A stretch of 64,000 bases of DNA from NCBI RefSeq assembly GCF_033473495.1, contig NC_088938.1, positions 1,302,001-1,366,000 of the forward strand, in the 5' to 3' direction. The notes below the pieces were generated by a model. It ran no database searches. It worked only from the letters and a program-made list of their open reading frames with translations, and was not told where the DNA came from. This stretch comes from Cercospora beticola. Its lineage: Eukaryota; Ascomycota; Dothideomycetes; Mycosphaerellales; Mycosphaerellaceae. Of this stretch, positions 31,401-42,496 are shown piece after piece (the first letter of the stretch is position 1; each line of letters starts with the position of its first letter). The position numbers were made by a program, and so were the translations under genes.

Positions 31401-34055
31401 TAAGAGCTATTAAAGCCTATAATACTACTACTTAGTTTAAGTATAAGAAAAGAGAAGATATAGAGCTAAATATTCCTAAGCTTAATTAAGTAAGTAGTAT
31501 ATCTATTAGAAACCTAGTTAGTAGACCTCTAAAGAAGCTAATAGTAGTTATATCTTCTATAGCTACTATACCTATAGCTATAGTAACTAAACCTATAAGT
31601 CCTAGCTAAATACTTTTTATATAGTTACTACTTCTACTAAAAGATAAAGAGAAGTACTAGAGAATAGAGAATCTAGAAGAAGAAAACTCTAGAGAACTAT
31701 AACTCTAGTAGAAGAAAAGTAGAACTACTAAACTACCTAAGCTAAGCTAGGAAGTTAATAGATAAGCTAGTCCTAGTACTAGTAGAAGACTATATTCTAA
31801 AGTAAAAGGATTAAATATTATATAGTAGGACCTATAAAGAAATAGAGATTAGGAGAGGAACTAAAACTAAACCTATAGCTAAAAGAGAAGGAGATCTATC
31901 TTAGATAAAGGACTAGGCCTAGAGCTAAAAGCTTATAGTATAGTAATAAGATAAGTACTTTAGAAGAAATAGAGAGAATATAGATAGAAGGAGGAGCCTA
32001 GTACTAAGTATTATAAAGTATTTCTAAGCTAAGTCTAAAGCTAAGAATAGGAGTAGATTTAGGAAGCTCTATTAGAAGTTTAGAAGTCTATATTTATAGT
32101 AATTACTCCTTAAGTCTCTATATAGAGATAAGAAGTGCCTATTCTAAAGTCCTATAAAGAGGCAATTTAGGATTCTAAATAGAGATATATATAGGAGGAT
32201 ATAGTCTAAAAGGAACTAACTATATTAAGAAGTAATAATACCTAGATAAAAGTTATTCTACTTAAAGAAGTAAACCTTATTATATCTAAGTAGGTATTTA
32301 ATATAAAGAGATTAATTAGTAGAGCTATTAAGAAGTTTAAGGCAAAACTAGTTATAAGAAGTTTCTCTTAAAAGTTTAGAGTTAATTTCTAGGAGACCTT
32401 TATACTAATAGTTAGGTATAATATCTTAAGAGTATTTATAGCTATAGTTTATAAGAAGGATCTAGAACTCTACTAAGTAGATATAAATAATATATTTACT
32501 AAGAGCAAACTCTAAGAAGAAATCTTTATAATTCTACTACTAGAAGTTAAGATTCTACCTAATATAGTTCTATAAATCCTAAGAAGCTTATATAGACTAA
32601 AGTAAGTAGTAAGAGACTAGAACAAACTCTATATTTTAAAGTTAAAATAGATTAGGTTTATATAATTAGAAGTAGACCTATACTTTCTTATCTACTAGGA
32701 AAGGAATATTCTAATTCTAACTTATATAGATAATATTCTAATTATAGTACTAAAGCTAGAAAATATACTTTAGTTTAAGGAATAGCTAGATAAGGTATTT
32801 AAGATTAAAGATCTTAGAGAACTAGAGAAAATCCTTAGAATAAAGTTAATAAGAGATAGATAAGCTAGAACTTTAAAGCTTAATTAAGAATACTTTATCT
32901 AGGAGAACTTTATAAAGCTAAGAATAACTAAGAAAATAGCTAACCTAACTCTCTTACTAATAGATAGTTATAATAGCCTAAAACTAATAGGCTTATATAA
33001 TAAGAGAGAGAATAAGATAGAGTACTAAAGCTAAACTAGTACCTAAATATAGCTTATAGTTATAATAAAACTAGATATTGCTTTCTCTCTTAGAAAGTTA
33101 AGCTTATATATCTTAGACCTAACTAAGAGGTATATATAAGCTCTAAAGAAACTAGTAAAGTACTTAAAGTTATCCTAAGACTTAGAACTAATATTTAAAA
33201 GAAATAGAGGAAGCCTAATAGGATATTTAGACTTTAACTATATAATAGATAAAGTAAATAGAGTCTTAATCCTTAGGAGTATCTTCTTCCTTTATAGAGC
33301 TCTAGTTTCTTAGATAAGTAGGAAGCAAAAGTCTATTATAATATTAATAATAGAAGCTAAGTATATAGCTATAAATATATATATAAAGCAATCTTAGTTC
33401 CTAGTAGTACTCTTAAAAGAAATAGACTATATAGAGTTAGTAGGAGAATACCTATTCTAACTAACTATAAAAGTATATCCTAATATAGTAAAAGAACTAA
33501 AGCTAGTATAAATTATAGAAGATAATTAGGTAGCTTTAACTCTTATTAAGAATATATATACTTATAAGAGATCTAAATATATTAATATTATATATAACTA
33601 TATTAGATATCTCTAGTAGTAAAGGAAGGTTATAGTAGAATATATTCTAATAAAAGAGATAGTTACTAATAGCCTAACTAAACTAAAGAATAGGCTATAG
33701 TTTTAGGAGTTTATAAGACAACTCTAGCTTATATAGAGAAAGGCAAAAGATTTATACTCTAACTATAGATTAAACTCTAGACCTTAGGATAATTAATAAA
33801 AGATACGTACTATAATATTAGAGATATTATAGTATATATAAAACTAAGCCTAGAAGTTATACTATAGGAGAAGTAGCTTGCTATATATAATAAGTAATTA
33901 GGATCTAGGAATCTATATATAGTCTAAAAGAGAAAAGCCTAGAAGAGAAACAAAAGCTCTAACTATATAACTATAGTACCTAATAACTTATTATAATTTA
34001 GGGATAGATTTAAATATAGGAATATAGGCAGAAGACTATCTAGCCTAAGTAGAAG
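28438..34055 (+). pseudogene. Decayed gag-pol of the copia element
   Basis: The interior keeps no open frame of useful length. At 32723-32743 the frame reads YIDNILI, a RIP-altered reverse-transcriptase active-site box with one catalytic aspartate changed to asparagine. At 33221-33250 GYLDFNYIID and at 33349-33375 EAKYIA resemble RNase H blocks. Gag, protease and integrase are too altered to place. Confidence 0.75.
29613..29688 (+). repeat. 38-bp tandem duplication inside the element
   Basis: A 38-bp unit starting TAACTCCTTAAAG occurs twice in a row (29613 and 29651) with no visible differences. Since both copies show identical RIP-altered sequence, the duplication probably came after most RIP. 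Confidence 0.8.
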
Positions 34056-34285
34056 TATTAGAAAGTGCAGTCTAGTTAGACATTCTAAGAGATACTTTAG
34101 GGATCAGGATTAGGTAACATAGGTTATATAACACTAGGTCATATAACCTAGCTAATGCCCATCTCAGGAGTAAGATACAACCTATAACTAACTAACACAA
34201 TCAACTCGGTTGGTTCCTACTTATTGTCTCTACTTCTACTGTGTTATACCCATCCGACGAGTGCCTACGAGAATACAATTCAACA
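34056..34285 (+). repeat. 3' LTR of the copia element
   Basis: The 230-bp LTR starts TATTAGAAAG and ends TTCAACA. It retains about 21 C or G bases that are T or A in the 5' LTR, so it has largely escaped RIP although the sequence directly upstream is saturated. Confidence 0.92.
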
Positions 34286-34290
34286 TCTCC
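34286..34290. repeat. Right target-site duplication of the copia element
   Basis: TCTCC, identical to the five bases before the 5' LTR. Confidence 0.85.
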
Positions 34291-35170
34291 AGGTGATCGA
34301 GCTACCACTTTGCATTACAGAGACGAACTCGCCGATTTGCCGCTGGCCGTAATGCAGCGCATATCGTCATGCATGTGAGCTGCACGTGTCTAGTATGTTT
34401 TCTGTGTTGTCGCAGTGTGATAATTACAATGAGAGACGGAGCTGTGGAGGTGGTCGAATGGTGTTGTTCCTCCAGCGGAGCGAAGCGGAGGAGAGGGAAA
34501 GTGGAGCTGGTCGCAACGGCAGTTGCCGCCCGGAATTCAAAGAGGAAGAGCTCTCCACACCACCACGGTTCTCGAGGAGCATTTTAATTCTCACCAACAC
34601 TGCCTGCAGCCAGATCTCGATATCGGAACCTTCACAGCCGCACGTATACTGGAAATGACGAATCAAGTGCCGGCCCATCACACGGGCAATCTCAGACTCC
34701 AACCTCTAGCGATGCCGCCGGCCAAGATGACCTTCTATGGTGCGACTTGACACAGCCAATGGACTCTTGTTGCTGAGATGTGGGCATGCGAAGGGGTGGC
34801 ACCGGACAGCAGGGAGAGTGAAAGAAAAAGATCGCTTGCACGCTCATTGCTCTATGCAATGGCCAAATGGCTCCATGGCAAAACAGCTCCAACCACACAC
34901 CGAAAAGTCTCGCGCAGCAGCAGATGGCGAAGTGAAAGAGGCGACAACGCAGACGATGTGACAACGGTTTTTCTTTTCTTGGTACGGTGACAGTAGTCAG
35001 TCTCATTCAAAGAGCTATGGTAATCTTCGCGCCGCAGATGGGCGCCCAATTCCATCTCCACCTCGCCCGTCACCGTCGTGGGGCGTACAAGAGGTGGAGG
35101 CATTCGACAAATCAGTCGTGGTGATCAGCACTGCGGCAAATCGACAGTGTAGCAGCCGTCAAGCCCAGGC
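34291..35170. other. Intergenic
   Basis: Base composition returns to normal immediately after the retrotransposon. No supportable gene is seen. The right part is the 3' flank of the next gene. Confidence 0.5.
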
Positions 35171-36858
35171 TTACTCGAAGTCGTCGTTGGCAGCGTTAGC
35201 AGCAGAAGCAGCAACAGTGGTGGTGGTCTTGCTCTTCTTGCGAGGCTGCCGCTTTGGACGGTCAGCAGGAGTATCCTCCGTCTCGACCTCCGCGCCCTCC
35301 GCTTCGTCGCCTTCCTCGTCGTCGTCCACAGTCGGCTTGACGCGCTTGCGCTTGTTGCCAGTCTCCTCGACGACCGTCCAGTCTTGGGGTCAATTAGCAG
35401 GATTCGCAGTATCGCAATCAGGACGCGCTTACCATTCTTGTGCTTCTTGGACAGCGAGACGTAAAGGCTCTCTAGACCGGCTTCGCTGAGCGTGTTGAGC
35501 AACAACACTACTGGCTCATCGTCCTTGCCAGCTGCGCCGTCGATGACCTGAGTCTTGTATACCTGGGCCTGCTCCTTGGCTGGGCCGCCGCGGCGGACGG
35601 ACGGCACAATGGGGCCAATGGACTGGGCATACGCCTCGAATTGTGGACGGAGTATGTCCAGATACTCCTTCTCGAGCAGCTCGATAGTGCCCTTGTCAGT
35701 GCCACCGGCTGACTTGGGGGCAGGAGCTATTTCCAAGAGTTAGTTCGGCGTGGTCCATCCAGTCATGATAGCTTGGTCACTCACTGGACGCGCCTATGTG
35801 CTGGCCCACTGCCTTGCCAAACATGATTGGCAAGCCCTCTTCGGAGATCTTCGCCATCAGTTCCGCAGCTCGAGCGTAGTCGACACCATCATCGTTCATG
35901 GCACTCGCATTTCTCTTGGCCTGCTTCACGAACAGCTCCTTGAACGCCTTGGCTTGCTTGGTGCCCTTTTGCTGCCCAACTGTTAGCCCTGGTCTGGCGG
36001 CATTGACTTGCATCATGTGAGAGTCGTTGGCAGAAGGCATGTGTCGCAGTGTCTCGAAAAATGGCTTCAAGGCACAATCGTGGCTCATGGCCGAGCTGGA
36101 CGGCAGAGGACCTCGTTCTCTCTGGGAGGGCGCTTTGCTCGCGTTGTGGCGTTTCAGAGGAAAGCTCTGCGACGACGTATTGGCCGTCGCCAAGCCAAAG
36201 AGGAATAAAGCCTCTCTGCCTGATCGGAGGAAGGTGTGCTTTGGGGAGGGGTTGACTTACGCCACCACGATCAGTCAGCTTGTCCTTCTCATTCTCTCCA
36301 AGTGTCTTCAAGACTGAGGCGATGAATGCTTCGAACTTCTCCTCCAGTTCATCGTAGAGAGCTTGATCGTCGTCGCCGAGTGTTCCGAGCTTCGAAAGGC
36401 GGCGAGGGGCATTCCTATCGATTGACTGATCAGCTGAATGCACAGACTGGAATGCGGATTGGGAGATTGTGGCTTACGAGCTGGCAACGACGACGAGGAC
36501 CTCAACCACTTGGTCAAGGCGGTCGGCGAGCACACCAATGTTGTTTGAGATTTCGGTCTGCCAAGCGGACAGAAGCTCTGGGTGCTTCTGAGACAGCCAA
36601 TTCACGCTCAGCTTCGTGGAACCCGTCAGGCCTTGCAGCCTGGGTCATGTGTTAGCACCTGGATGGAATTGCGCCTGAGGCATAGTGCTCAGGGGACGCG
36701 TGGAGTGCTCACCTAGGGGTCAGTGGTGAGCCTGGTGTCGTGGGACCACCTGGGCTGTTGTCACCAGCTGTTGGGCTACCTGGTCCAGCTTGGCTGGTGT
36801 CGATCGAGAGTTGATTCCCACGGCCTCCAAGCTGCTCGACTCTCTTGGATGCTGCCAT
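35171..36858 (-). CDS. Conserved-looking nuclear-type protein, unknown function
   Basis: Six exons fit in phase on the minus strand: 36858-36713, 36639-36478, 36414-36261, 35971-35785, 35726-35433 and 35382-35171. The product is 384 residues. The N-terminal 50 residues are Gly/Pro/Ser-rich and disordered. Residues about 55-310 are mostly helical (LSQKHPELLSAWQTEISNNI, YDELEEKFEAFIASVLKTLG, KQAKAFKELFVKQAKRN). The C-terminus has basic clusters (NKRKRVKP, RPKRQPRKKSK) around an acidic stretch and ends ANDDFE. The basic clusters look like nuclear localisation signals. I do not recognise the family. The fourth intron is about 289 bases and could hide a further small exon. Confidence 0.7.
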
Positions 36859-38446
36859 GTCGTGAAAGCTTCTGAAGCTGGCGTTGGGTCGGGGCGTCGG
36901 GTAGAGACGAATTGAGAGAAAAAAGTGAAAGCTTCCCTTCCTGGTGGGAGGTGAGTGGGATTATGACTTTCGCCAACAAGAGAACTGCTCTTCGCCGCCT
37001 TTGAAGAATGTTTGGCAGAGAACCATTGTGGACCCGTTCGAGCTGCAACTGCGTCTTCGCGACGTTTCTGGTCGGAGGCATGCAAACGCTCACACGCATA
37101 TGCATGCGCTGCATCAACGTCCCGTCGATCAGACCGCACCATTCACCACGGTCTTTGGATACACTTCGAACACGCGTCGATGCAGAAATTGCACTATTAC
37201 CGCCCTCATACGCGGCGTTTGCACTGCCCGTTGCCGTGAGATATGCACGGGCGCACTTCAAACGACGCTCCCGCAACCCCTCTTTGAAGCACGCATCAGC
37301 CTCGTTTGTATGGTCTCGTCACCGTTCGTCGTCCTGATGGCGTTCTTTGATCACAGGAGGATGCATGCCGCCGACTCTACGCGTTTTGCAACATCGCCTC
37401 CGGGCTACAAACCGAACATACGCTCCCAGATCATGCAGTGGTCGGGGAATGGGCTTTCCATGGCACTGTCTCGCTCCGTTCGTGCTCGCAGCTGCCGCAG
37501 TCGTGTCATACCGCCACCAATACCCGCCCTTCAGTCCGATGAAGGCAAAATCCCGCAATCACCATTCCAACGACAAGCAGCTCACCATGACACTAGCTCG
37601 TTGTGGGCAACATTCAAGATCTTCCTTTCGCCCAAGGCGGTGTTTGCTGAGCTGCCGGGGGCAATGGGTCGTATAGCTTGCTTCATGCACATCATGCATG
37701 TTTATGCTATCGAAGTTTGCCGAATTCCACTGCTGAATCATGCTGCCTTCCTTTGCCACTGGCGCTTGTGCATCTGTTGAACTTGAGTTTTCCGTGCAGC
37801 ACTCATCTTACCTGTCGGTCCGAATCTCTCCCCGTCGTTGTGTTGTCTCGGCCCAAGCAAACCCGTGGCTGTTTCCGGCTTGATGTGCCTTGGCTAACCC
37901 GCCTGGCTGCGCCCCTCGCAAAGAAGTCAGGCCTTCATTCGGGCTGAGACTGTCTTTGAGAGGCGAGCAGTCCACGATGACAGCAATCGGGAGCAATCCG
38001 AGGCATTCAAAGACAGGAAAACATACTGCCCAGCGTAGCAAACCCTTTGGTGACCATATATGTGACCTGCGCGAGCGCTTCAAGTCCAGATTAGCAGCAC
38101 TCGCATTCAGTAGAGTCAGTCCTCCCTTCGTTTCCTGGTCCGACGCTTCGTCGCCATCATCGTTGAACCCCCTCGCCAGAAAGCCTTCGAAGACTCTTCA
38201 CGGTCCCAGCTAGCTTCCAGTCACTGTGACCTTCTTCGAGCAGAACAGCGAAGCTGCTCGCCGTCTCGTGCCCCCAACACCATTGCTCCCTCTCTCGCAC
38301 GGTTTCCCCCTGTCTCCGTGCATCAACATCTCTTGCTCGACACCAGCACTACAGCACTGCCCATGGGACGCTCTCAAGCCATACCAGCGAACCAGCTACA
38401 GAACAGCACTTCCTGTTCTCACCGTCTCGCTCGTCCCTCTCTCAAG
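36859..38446. other. Intergenic / 5' flank of the DUF3435 gene
   Basis: Long overlapping frames occur on both strands (for example 36944-37780) but none shows family features. From about 38200 the plus strand is CT-rich, as in fungal promoters and leaders. If the downstream recombinase belonged to a mobile element, its left end would be expected here. I could not identify it. Confidence 0.45.
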
Positions 38447-41400
38447 ATGCCTCCCAAGAAGATGCAGTCTCTGTTCGCTGCCAAATCCAAGCCCGGTGAG
38501 AGCCGCAAGCGACTTACACTCACCAACAAGCTGGACCGCATGTTCGATCTCCCAAATACTAACAAGGTCGAGATCCTCGACAAGCTCGAAGGGGCGGCCA
38601 AAGCTTTCCGTGGAAAGCGATATCACGCGCCCAGGACCAAATCTCGTCAGGACCATCACCGACGCATGTACATCGCGTATTTGGCATGGAAGAGGAATGA
38701 GGATCCTGATTGCCGGAGCGATGAGAAGTGGGACGAATGTAAGTTGAGCAAACCATCCCCATCTGCATACCCCCCAAACACTTCACACATGTCATGGCAC
38801 TTGGTGCAGAAACGTGACGAGTCTCTGGCGCGAGCGATGTTCAGAGACATTGCAAGTTGGCCCTTTGCCTCTGTGTTCACGGCACACGGTCTGCCACCTG
38901 GTCTAGAAAGTCCCAGCTCAATTCCACAGACTCTCGACAGAGCGCCCTTGCTGACAGCCCTGACAAAATTAGTCCTCTTTCCCGAAGATTTTGAAGTCTT
39001 GTGGCAGAGTGTAAGGGAATTCATGATCTGGGTCTACCATCTTGCTTCACCACGATCTTTGGCTACCGGCGAACGCATTCAGTATCGCAGTCTGTGCCAC
39101 TATCGCGACTCCATCATGTATCTCGCCTTTCGCTCGTACCGTATGCGCAGAATCGCGGCACCTCCACTGCAGACGGCCCACTTTGAGATGACCGAGGCCA
39201 TGAGAGGCGTCGTCGACGAATATGGTGATCCCAACGCAAAACGAGTGCCAAAGACCTACCTGGGCCTCGTTGAGCTGAGACAGCTCATTGATCAAGAAAT
39301 GCAGACGAATCGCAGCATCGAAAACTCCGAGCAGCATCAGGCCGTTTGGTGCATCGTTCGGCATACATCTGCACGCCCAGGCAGCATTGGCACAAGTGGC
39401 AAATATGCTCGCAACCTGCCTCTGCAGTGGCGCAATGTCGAGTTCTACCGTGGTGACAACCCGGGTGAATTCACCTGTGTTCTCGAATTCGACGACATCA
39501 GAATCAAGCGACCAAGCGACCCAGAGCGGGCTGCTCGTCATCAGGAAGACGAGACACCGCTGAAAGTGGTGATGAAATCACCCCAGCCTGACAACATCAT
39601 CTTCTCGGTTCCACACCGTCTGCTAGTGATCGCTCTTCGCCGCAAAGCACTACAGGGAATCGACACCATCGCAGAGCTGCTTGAGGGTACCCAGCAGCGC
39701 ATTCTCGTCAAGGATGAGTTCAAAGACCAAGCGCTCTTCTACCGCAGCCAGCCCAAAGGCACCGGAATCGACACGAAGCAACCATTAAGTGCAAATGCGA
39801 TGACAGATTACCTCAAGAACCGCGCCAGAACACTAGGCTACACGGGTGCCGTCACCATGTACTCGCTTCGTCGCATGATTGCCACGGAACTAGTCGCTCG
39901 CATCGGTTTTGAGCGCACACGTGTGCTAATGGGTCACTCTCCCGACTCAACAACCCTTGAACGCTACTACTTCGCTATGGGCGACATCTTCGACTCGACA
40001 TCTGCTGCTCTCCAGCAACCTCTTGCTGAAGGAGGCATCTCCGAGAAAATTGTCAAGGAATGGGCACCATTAGCTCTTGGTCGCCTGGATGATATTCAGC
40101 GAAACAATACGCGCGGTCTTGCCTTACGCGCGATGACCAACCGGCTTATCAACGACGATCAAGGCCCACCAGAGAATCTTGACAGGCCAGAAGTCCGCAA
40201 ACAATATCGTGCTCGAATGAGGGCATGCGCGCAAAAGGCGTTGATGGAGGAACAAGCCAATATCGCCAAGAAAACTTTGACCCAAGCTGAGTTTAGAGCT
40301 CGCAGGGGTGCAATGAATGCTTCACACTTTGCGGAAGCTGTCCTAGCACGTGCACAAGCGATCGCCAGCTCGCACACTGGGACGCCTGACACGCCAGACG
40401 CCGTCGCCGAGACTGACGCGCTAGAGGTGCTGGAGACCGATGTTGTGGAGGGGGATCTCGACGCCCTTGCGCAAAAATATGTTGATGAACAGCAGGACAG
40501 CAATGACTCACCGCTTGGCCACGTCGAGATGGGCATTGATCAGGAGCTTGATCCTGAACCCCAAGATGAGGAAACTGCTGTTCCCTACAAAGGCGTGGCC
40601 GAGGTTTTCATGGGTGTTCTGATGGACAACTCTGCAAATCTCACAGAGGTATGGTCAGAGAAGTGGAAGAGATGTCCAGAGTGCTTTCTTGATCCGACGG
40701 TGTCGTACGAGAAGAAGGCTCAGGAGTATCCCAACAAGACGAAACTGGAACAGCACTTGACGGAGTCCACGTTCCACACTCCCCTCGACAGAATCCGGCG
40801 CGAGCAGAAGAATTGCCAGGCCGACCACCCGAAGGGCAAGTGGCAATGCAAGTACTGCCAGCACGCAGATGATATGCCCGAGGAGGATAAGAAACTCTGT
40901 TCCAGCCACAGTCAGCTGACCACACACATCAAGGACAGCAATGCTGAGAACACCAGCGCGGAACACGACAGGCTCAAAGCTGAAGATGGTTGGTATGACC
41001 CCGATTGGACCCGCCTCAACCCAGCTACGCAAGTCAAAAAGGCACAGGCTGGCATGAAGAATCTTAAGACTCTTGGCTTCTCTACGGCCGAGCAGAAGCG
41101 TGGCAATGGTGAGGATTTCGCTGCCTTCCCTGGCCTTGTACGAGGCACAACGGCCGCACCACTTGCTCGGTTTGGTGACGCATTCAGTGCGGGGAGCTCT
41201 GCTGGCCCAGTTGCAGCAAGTAAGCGTTTCGGTGATCAGCTCGTCGGCGGTGAGCACATCAAGTCCGGACTCACGAGCGTGCCTCGCGAACTTCGTGCCG
41301 GTTTGAAATCAGGTGTCAGTCAGCCCGAGGTCGCTGGCCCCGGAGCTCCACTGTCACGCAAGCCAAGCAAATCGGCACCTTCAGCGTCCAGACATGGCCC

Positions 41401-41557
41401 TGCTTCTCGAACGCGGCCTATGCCCATATCCAGCGGTTCATCGTCCCTCGTCGACGACGACGATGTTTTCACAGATCGCGGCCCGAGGGACGATGACAAT
41501 CCAGAAGGTGGAAAGGGGGGAAGAGAGCCTTTTCGTCTCACAAGACACGGACAATGA
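38447..41557 (+). CDS. DUF3435 (FluG-domain) tyrosine-recombinase-like protein with C-terminal C2H2-type fingers
   Basis: The protein is 1036 residues from ATG 38447 (MPPKKMQSLF, context AAGATGCC); an upstream in-frame ATG at 38363 is possible. Residues about 200-520 match the DUF3435 pattern. HTSARPGSIG gives the box-I arginine (R310), and YSLRRMIATEL gives the second arginine (R475/R476). VLMGHSPDSTTLERYY gives the histidine (H497) and tyrosine (Y507/Y508). This R-R-H-Y set is that of tyrosine recombinases. The family includes the captains that move fungal Starship elements. About residues 740-850 carry two C-x2-C...H-x-H clusters (KRCPECFLD, WQCKYCQHA), perhaps DNA-binding. The tail is Ser/Gly-rich. 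An intron-like segment at 38739-38809 has good GT and AG ends, but splicing it creates an immediate stop, so it is read as coding. Activity is unproven. Confidence 0.8.
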   Translation: MPPKKMQSLFAAKSKPGESRKRLTLTNKLDRMFDLPNTNKVEILDKLEGAAKAFRGKRYHAPRTKSRQDHHRRMYIAYLAWKRNEDPDCRSDEKWDECKLSKPSPSAYPPNTSHMSWHLVQKRDESLARAMFRDIASWPFASVFTAHGLPPGLESPSSIPQTLDRAPLLTALTKLVLFPEDFEVLWQSVREFMIWVYHLASPRSLATGERIQYRSLCHYRDSIMYLAFRSYRMRRIAAPPLQTAHFEMTEAMRGVVDEYGDPNAKRVPKTYLGLVELRQLIDQEMQTNRSIENSEQHQAVWCIVRHTSARPGSIGTSGKYARNLPLQWRNVEFYRGDNPGEFTCVLEFDDIRIKRPSDPERAARHQEDETPLKVVMKSPQPDNIIFSVPHRLLVIALRRKALQGIDTIAELLEGTQQRILVKDEFKDQALFYRSQPKGTGIDTKQPLSANAMTDYLKNRARTLGYTGAVTMYSLRRMIATELVARIGFERTRVLMGHSPDSTTLERYYFAMGDIFDSTSAALQQPLAEGGISEKIVKEWAPLALGRLDDIQRNNTRGLALRAMTNRLINDDQGPPENLDRPEVRKQYRARMRACAQKALMEEQANIAKKTLTQAEFRARRGAMNASHFAEAVLARAQAIASSHTGTPDTPDAVAETDALEVLETDVVEGDLDALAQKYVDEQQDSNDSPLGHVEMGIDQELDPEPQDEETAVPYKGVAEVFMGVLMDNSANLTEVWSEKWKRCPECFLDPTVSYEKKAQEYPNKTKLEQHLTESTFHTPLDRIRREQKNCQADHPKGKWQCKYCQHADDMPEEDKKLCSSHSQLTTHIKDSNAENTSAEHDRLKAEDGWYDPDWTRLNPATQVKKAQAGMKNLKTLGFSTAEQKRGNGEDFAAFPGLVRGTTAAPLARFGDAFSAGSSAGPVAASKRFGDQLVGGEHIKSGLTSVPRELRAGLKSGVSQPEVAGPGAPLSRKPSKSAPSASRHGPASRTRPMPISSGSSSLVDDDDVFTDRGPRDDDNPEGGKGGREPFRLTRHGQ

Positions 41558-42005
41558 AGATGGGGATCTCTAACACAGAACAGCAGTCAGGTGTAAGTTC
41601 CACTGTCAGCCCCGCCTTTCTATGTCAGGCTCTGAAGCCGACGCCTTTACATTGATGTTGCTAACTCCTCCAAGCCATTGCAGTTGTTACTTTCGCTCCC
41701 AAAGCCCACTGTAGTCTGGAACGGTACACTTTCGCTCGACCAAATTGTGGTGGAAGAGAGAGGTACTGGTCGAGCGGCTGCGATTGTCGCTGGCCATGGC
41801 ATGATGGATTGCCATGAAAGGATTGCTAGGGTCGCAGAGCATCGGGACACCTGGCAGCTGGAAGCATATGCTGCCATGCCTACATATCATTGTATCTTAG
41901 CATTAGACATCTTATCGGCGCTTGAAGTTCGGTTTCAGCAATTTATGCTTCGATTCACCATAGAAACTGTAAAACATACAAATCCAGAATCTGTTCCTCC
42001 GGCCA
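41558..42005. other. Intergenic
   Basis: 3' flank of the DUF3435 gene. No supportable gene seen. Confidence 0.5.
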
Positions 42006-42359
42006 TCACCGCTCAGTAAACTGACCTTCCCCTGGTCGACGAACCGTCGCCGTATCATCAATCTGCTGATACATGCTCTCGATGTTCGACTCCCTCTTAT
42101 CGTGCAGGGATGAAGCTTTGGAAAGTCTCATCGCTTGGGCAAAAAGATCGCGCCAAGGCAACAGCCATCGCATTACATAGAGATAGGCCTCAAAAGAAAG
42201 CAAAAGGAATCTCTCGGCGACTGAAGTAAGCTCCCGTCGATATTCCGCTGTGGTAACATGCAAAGACCCTGAACTATGTTCCGGGCAACGATCTTTTCGC
42301 CTTGTGCATAAGTCGCAGCGCAGAAGCGTATACCTTGAAATTCGTGTGACAAAGTTCAT
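42006..42359 (-). CDS. Possible small protein with a half zinc-cluster motif
   Basis: This is a 117-residue frame from ATG 42359. Near the N-terminus RCDLCTRRKDRCPEH has the spacing C-x2-C-x6-C of the first half of a Zn2Cys6 cluster with the usual basic residues, but the second half is missing. A helical stretch follows (TSVAERFLLLSFEAYLYVMR) with a charged tail. It could be the start of a spliced regulator, a truncated relic, or a chance frame. It lies between the DUF3435 gene and a tRNA. Confidence 0.35.
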   Translation of the reverse strand: MNFVTRISRYTLLRCDLCTRRKDRCPEHSSGSLHVTTAEYRRELTSVAERFLLLSFEAYLYVMRWLLPWRDLFAQAMRLSKASSLHDKRESNIESMYQQIDDTATVRRPGEGQFTER

Positions 42360-42496
42360 AAATTGAAATGTTCTCGGCGAGTATCACCATACTAGCGAAA
42401 TCTGGGTCGAGAATCTTCAATTCAAGGTTTTCGGGCTGCTCTTAGGGATTGGATAGCTAACATATTATTCCACAACCCCAATCTCCCATCTGAACC

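Larger units (their letters stand above)
28193..34285 (+). mobile_element. Ty1/copia LTR retrotransposon, full length, RIP-inactivated
   Basis: A 6093-bp element has two 230-bp LTRs, a 5-bp TCTCC target duplication and a primer-binding site right after the left LTR. CA and TG dinucleotides are almost absent from the interior, and stops fill every frame, the mark of heavy repeat-induced point mutation. Decayed pol signatures can still be read in order: an RT active-site box at 32723-32743 and RNase H pieces near 33221-33250 and 33349-33375. RNase H is followed by only about 0.7 kb before the 3' LTR. There is no room for an integrase there, so integrase must lie upstream, the copia order. It cannot encode working protein. 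Confidence 0.92.

Noticed and set aside
28193..34285. Gypsy-type element
   Set aside because: RNase H remnants lie only about 0.7 kb from the 3' LTR, leaving no room for a downstream integrase. The order fits copia.
36944..37780. Long plus-strand open frame of 278 codons upstream of the recombinase
   Set aside because: It overlaps several equally long frames on both strands, shows no domain, and has the composition of a chance frame in GC-balanced DNA.
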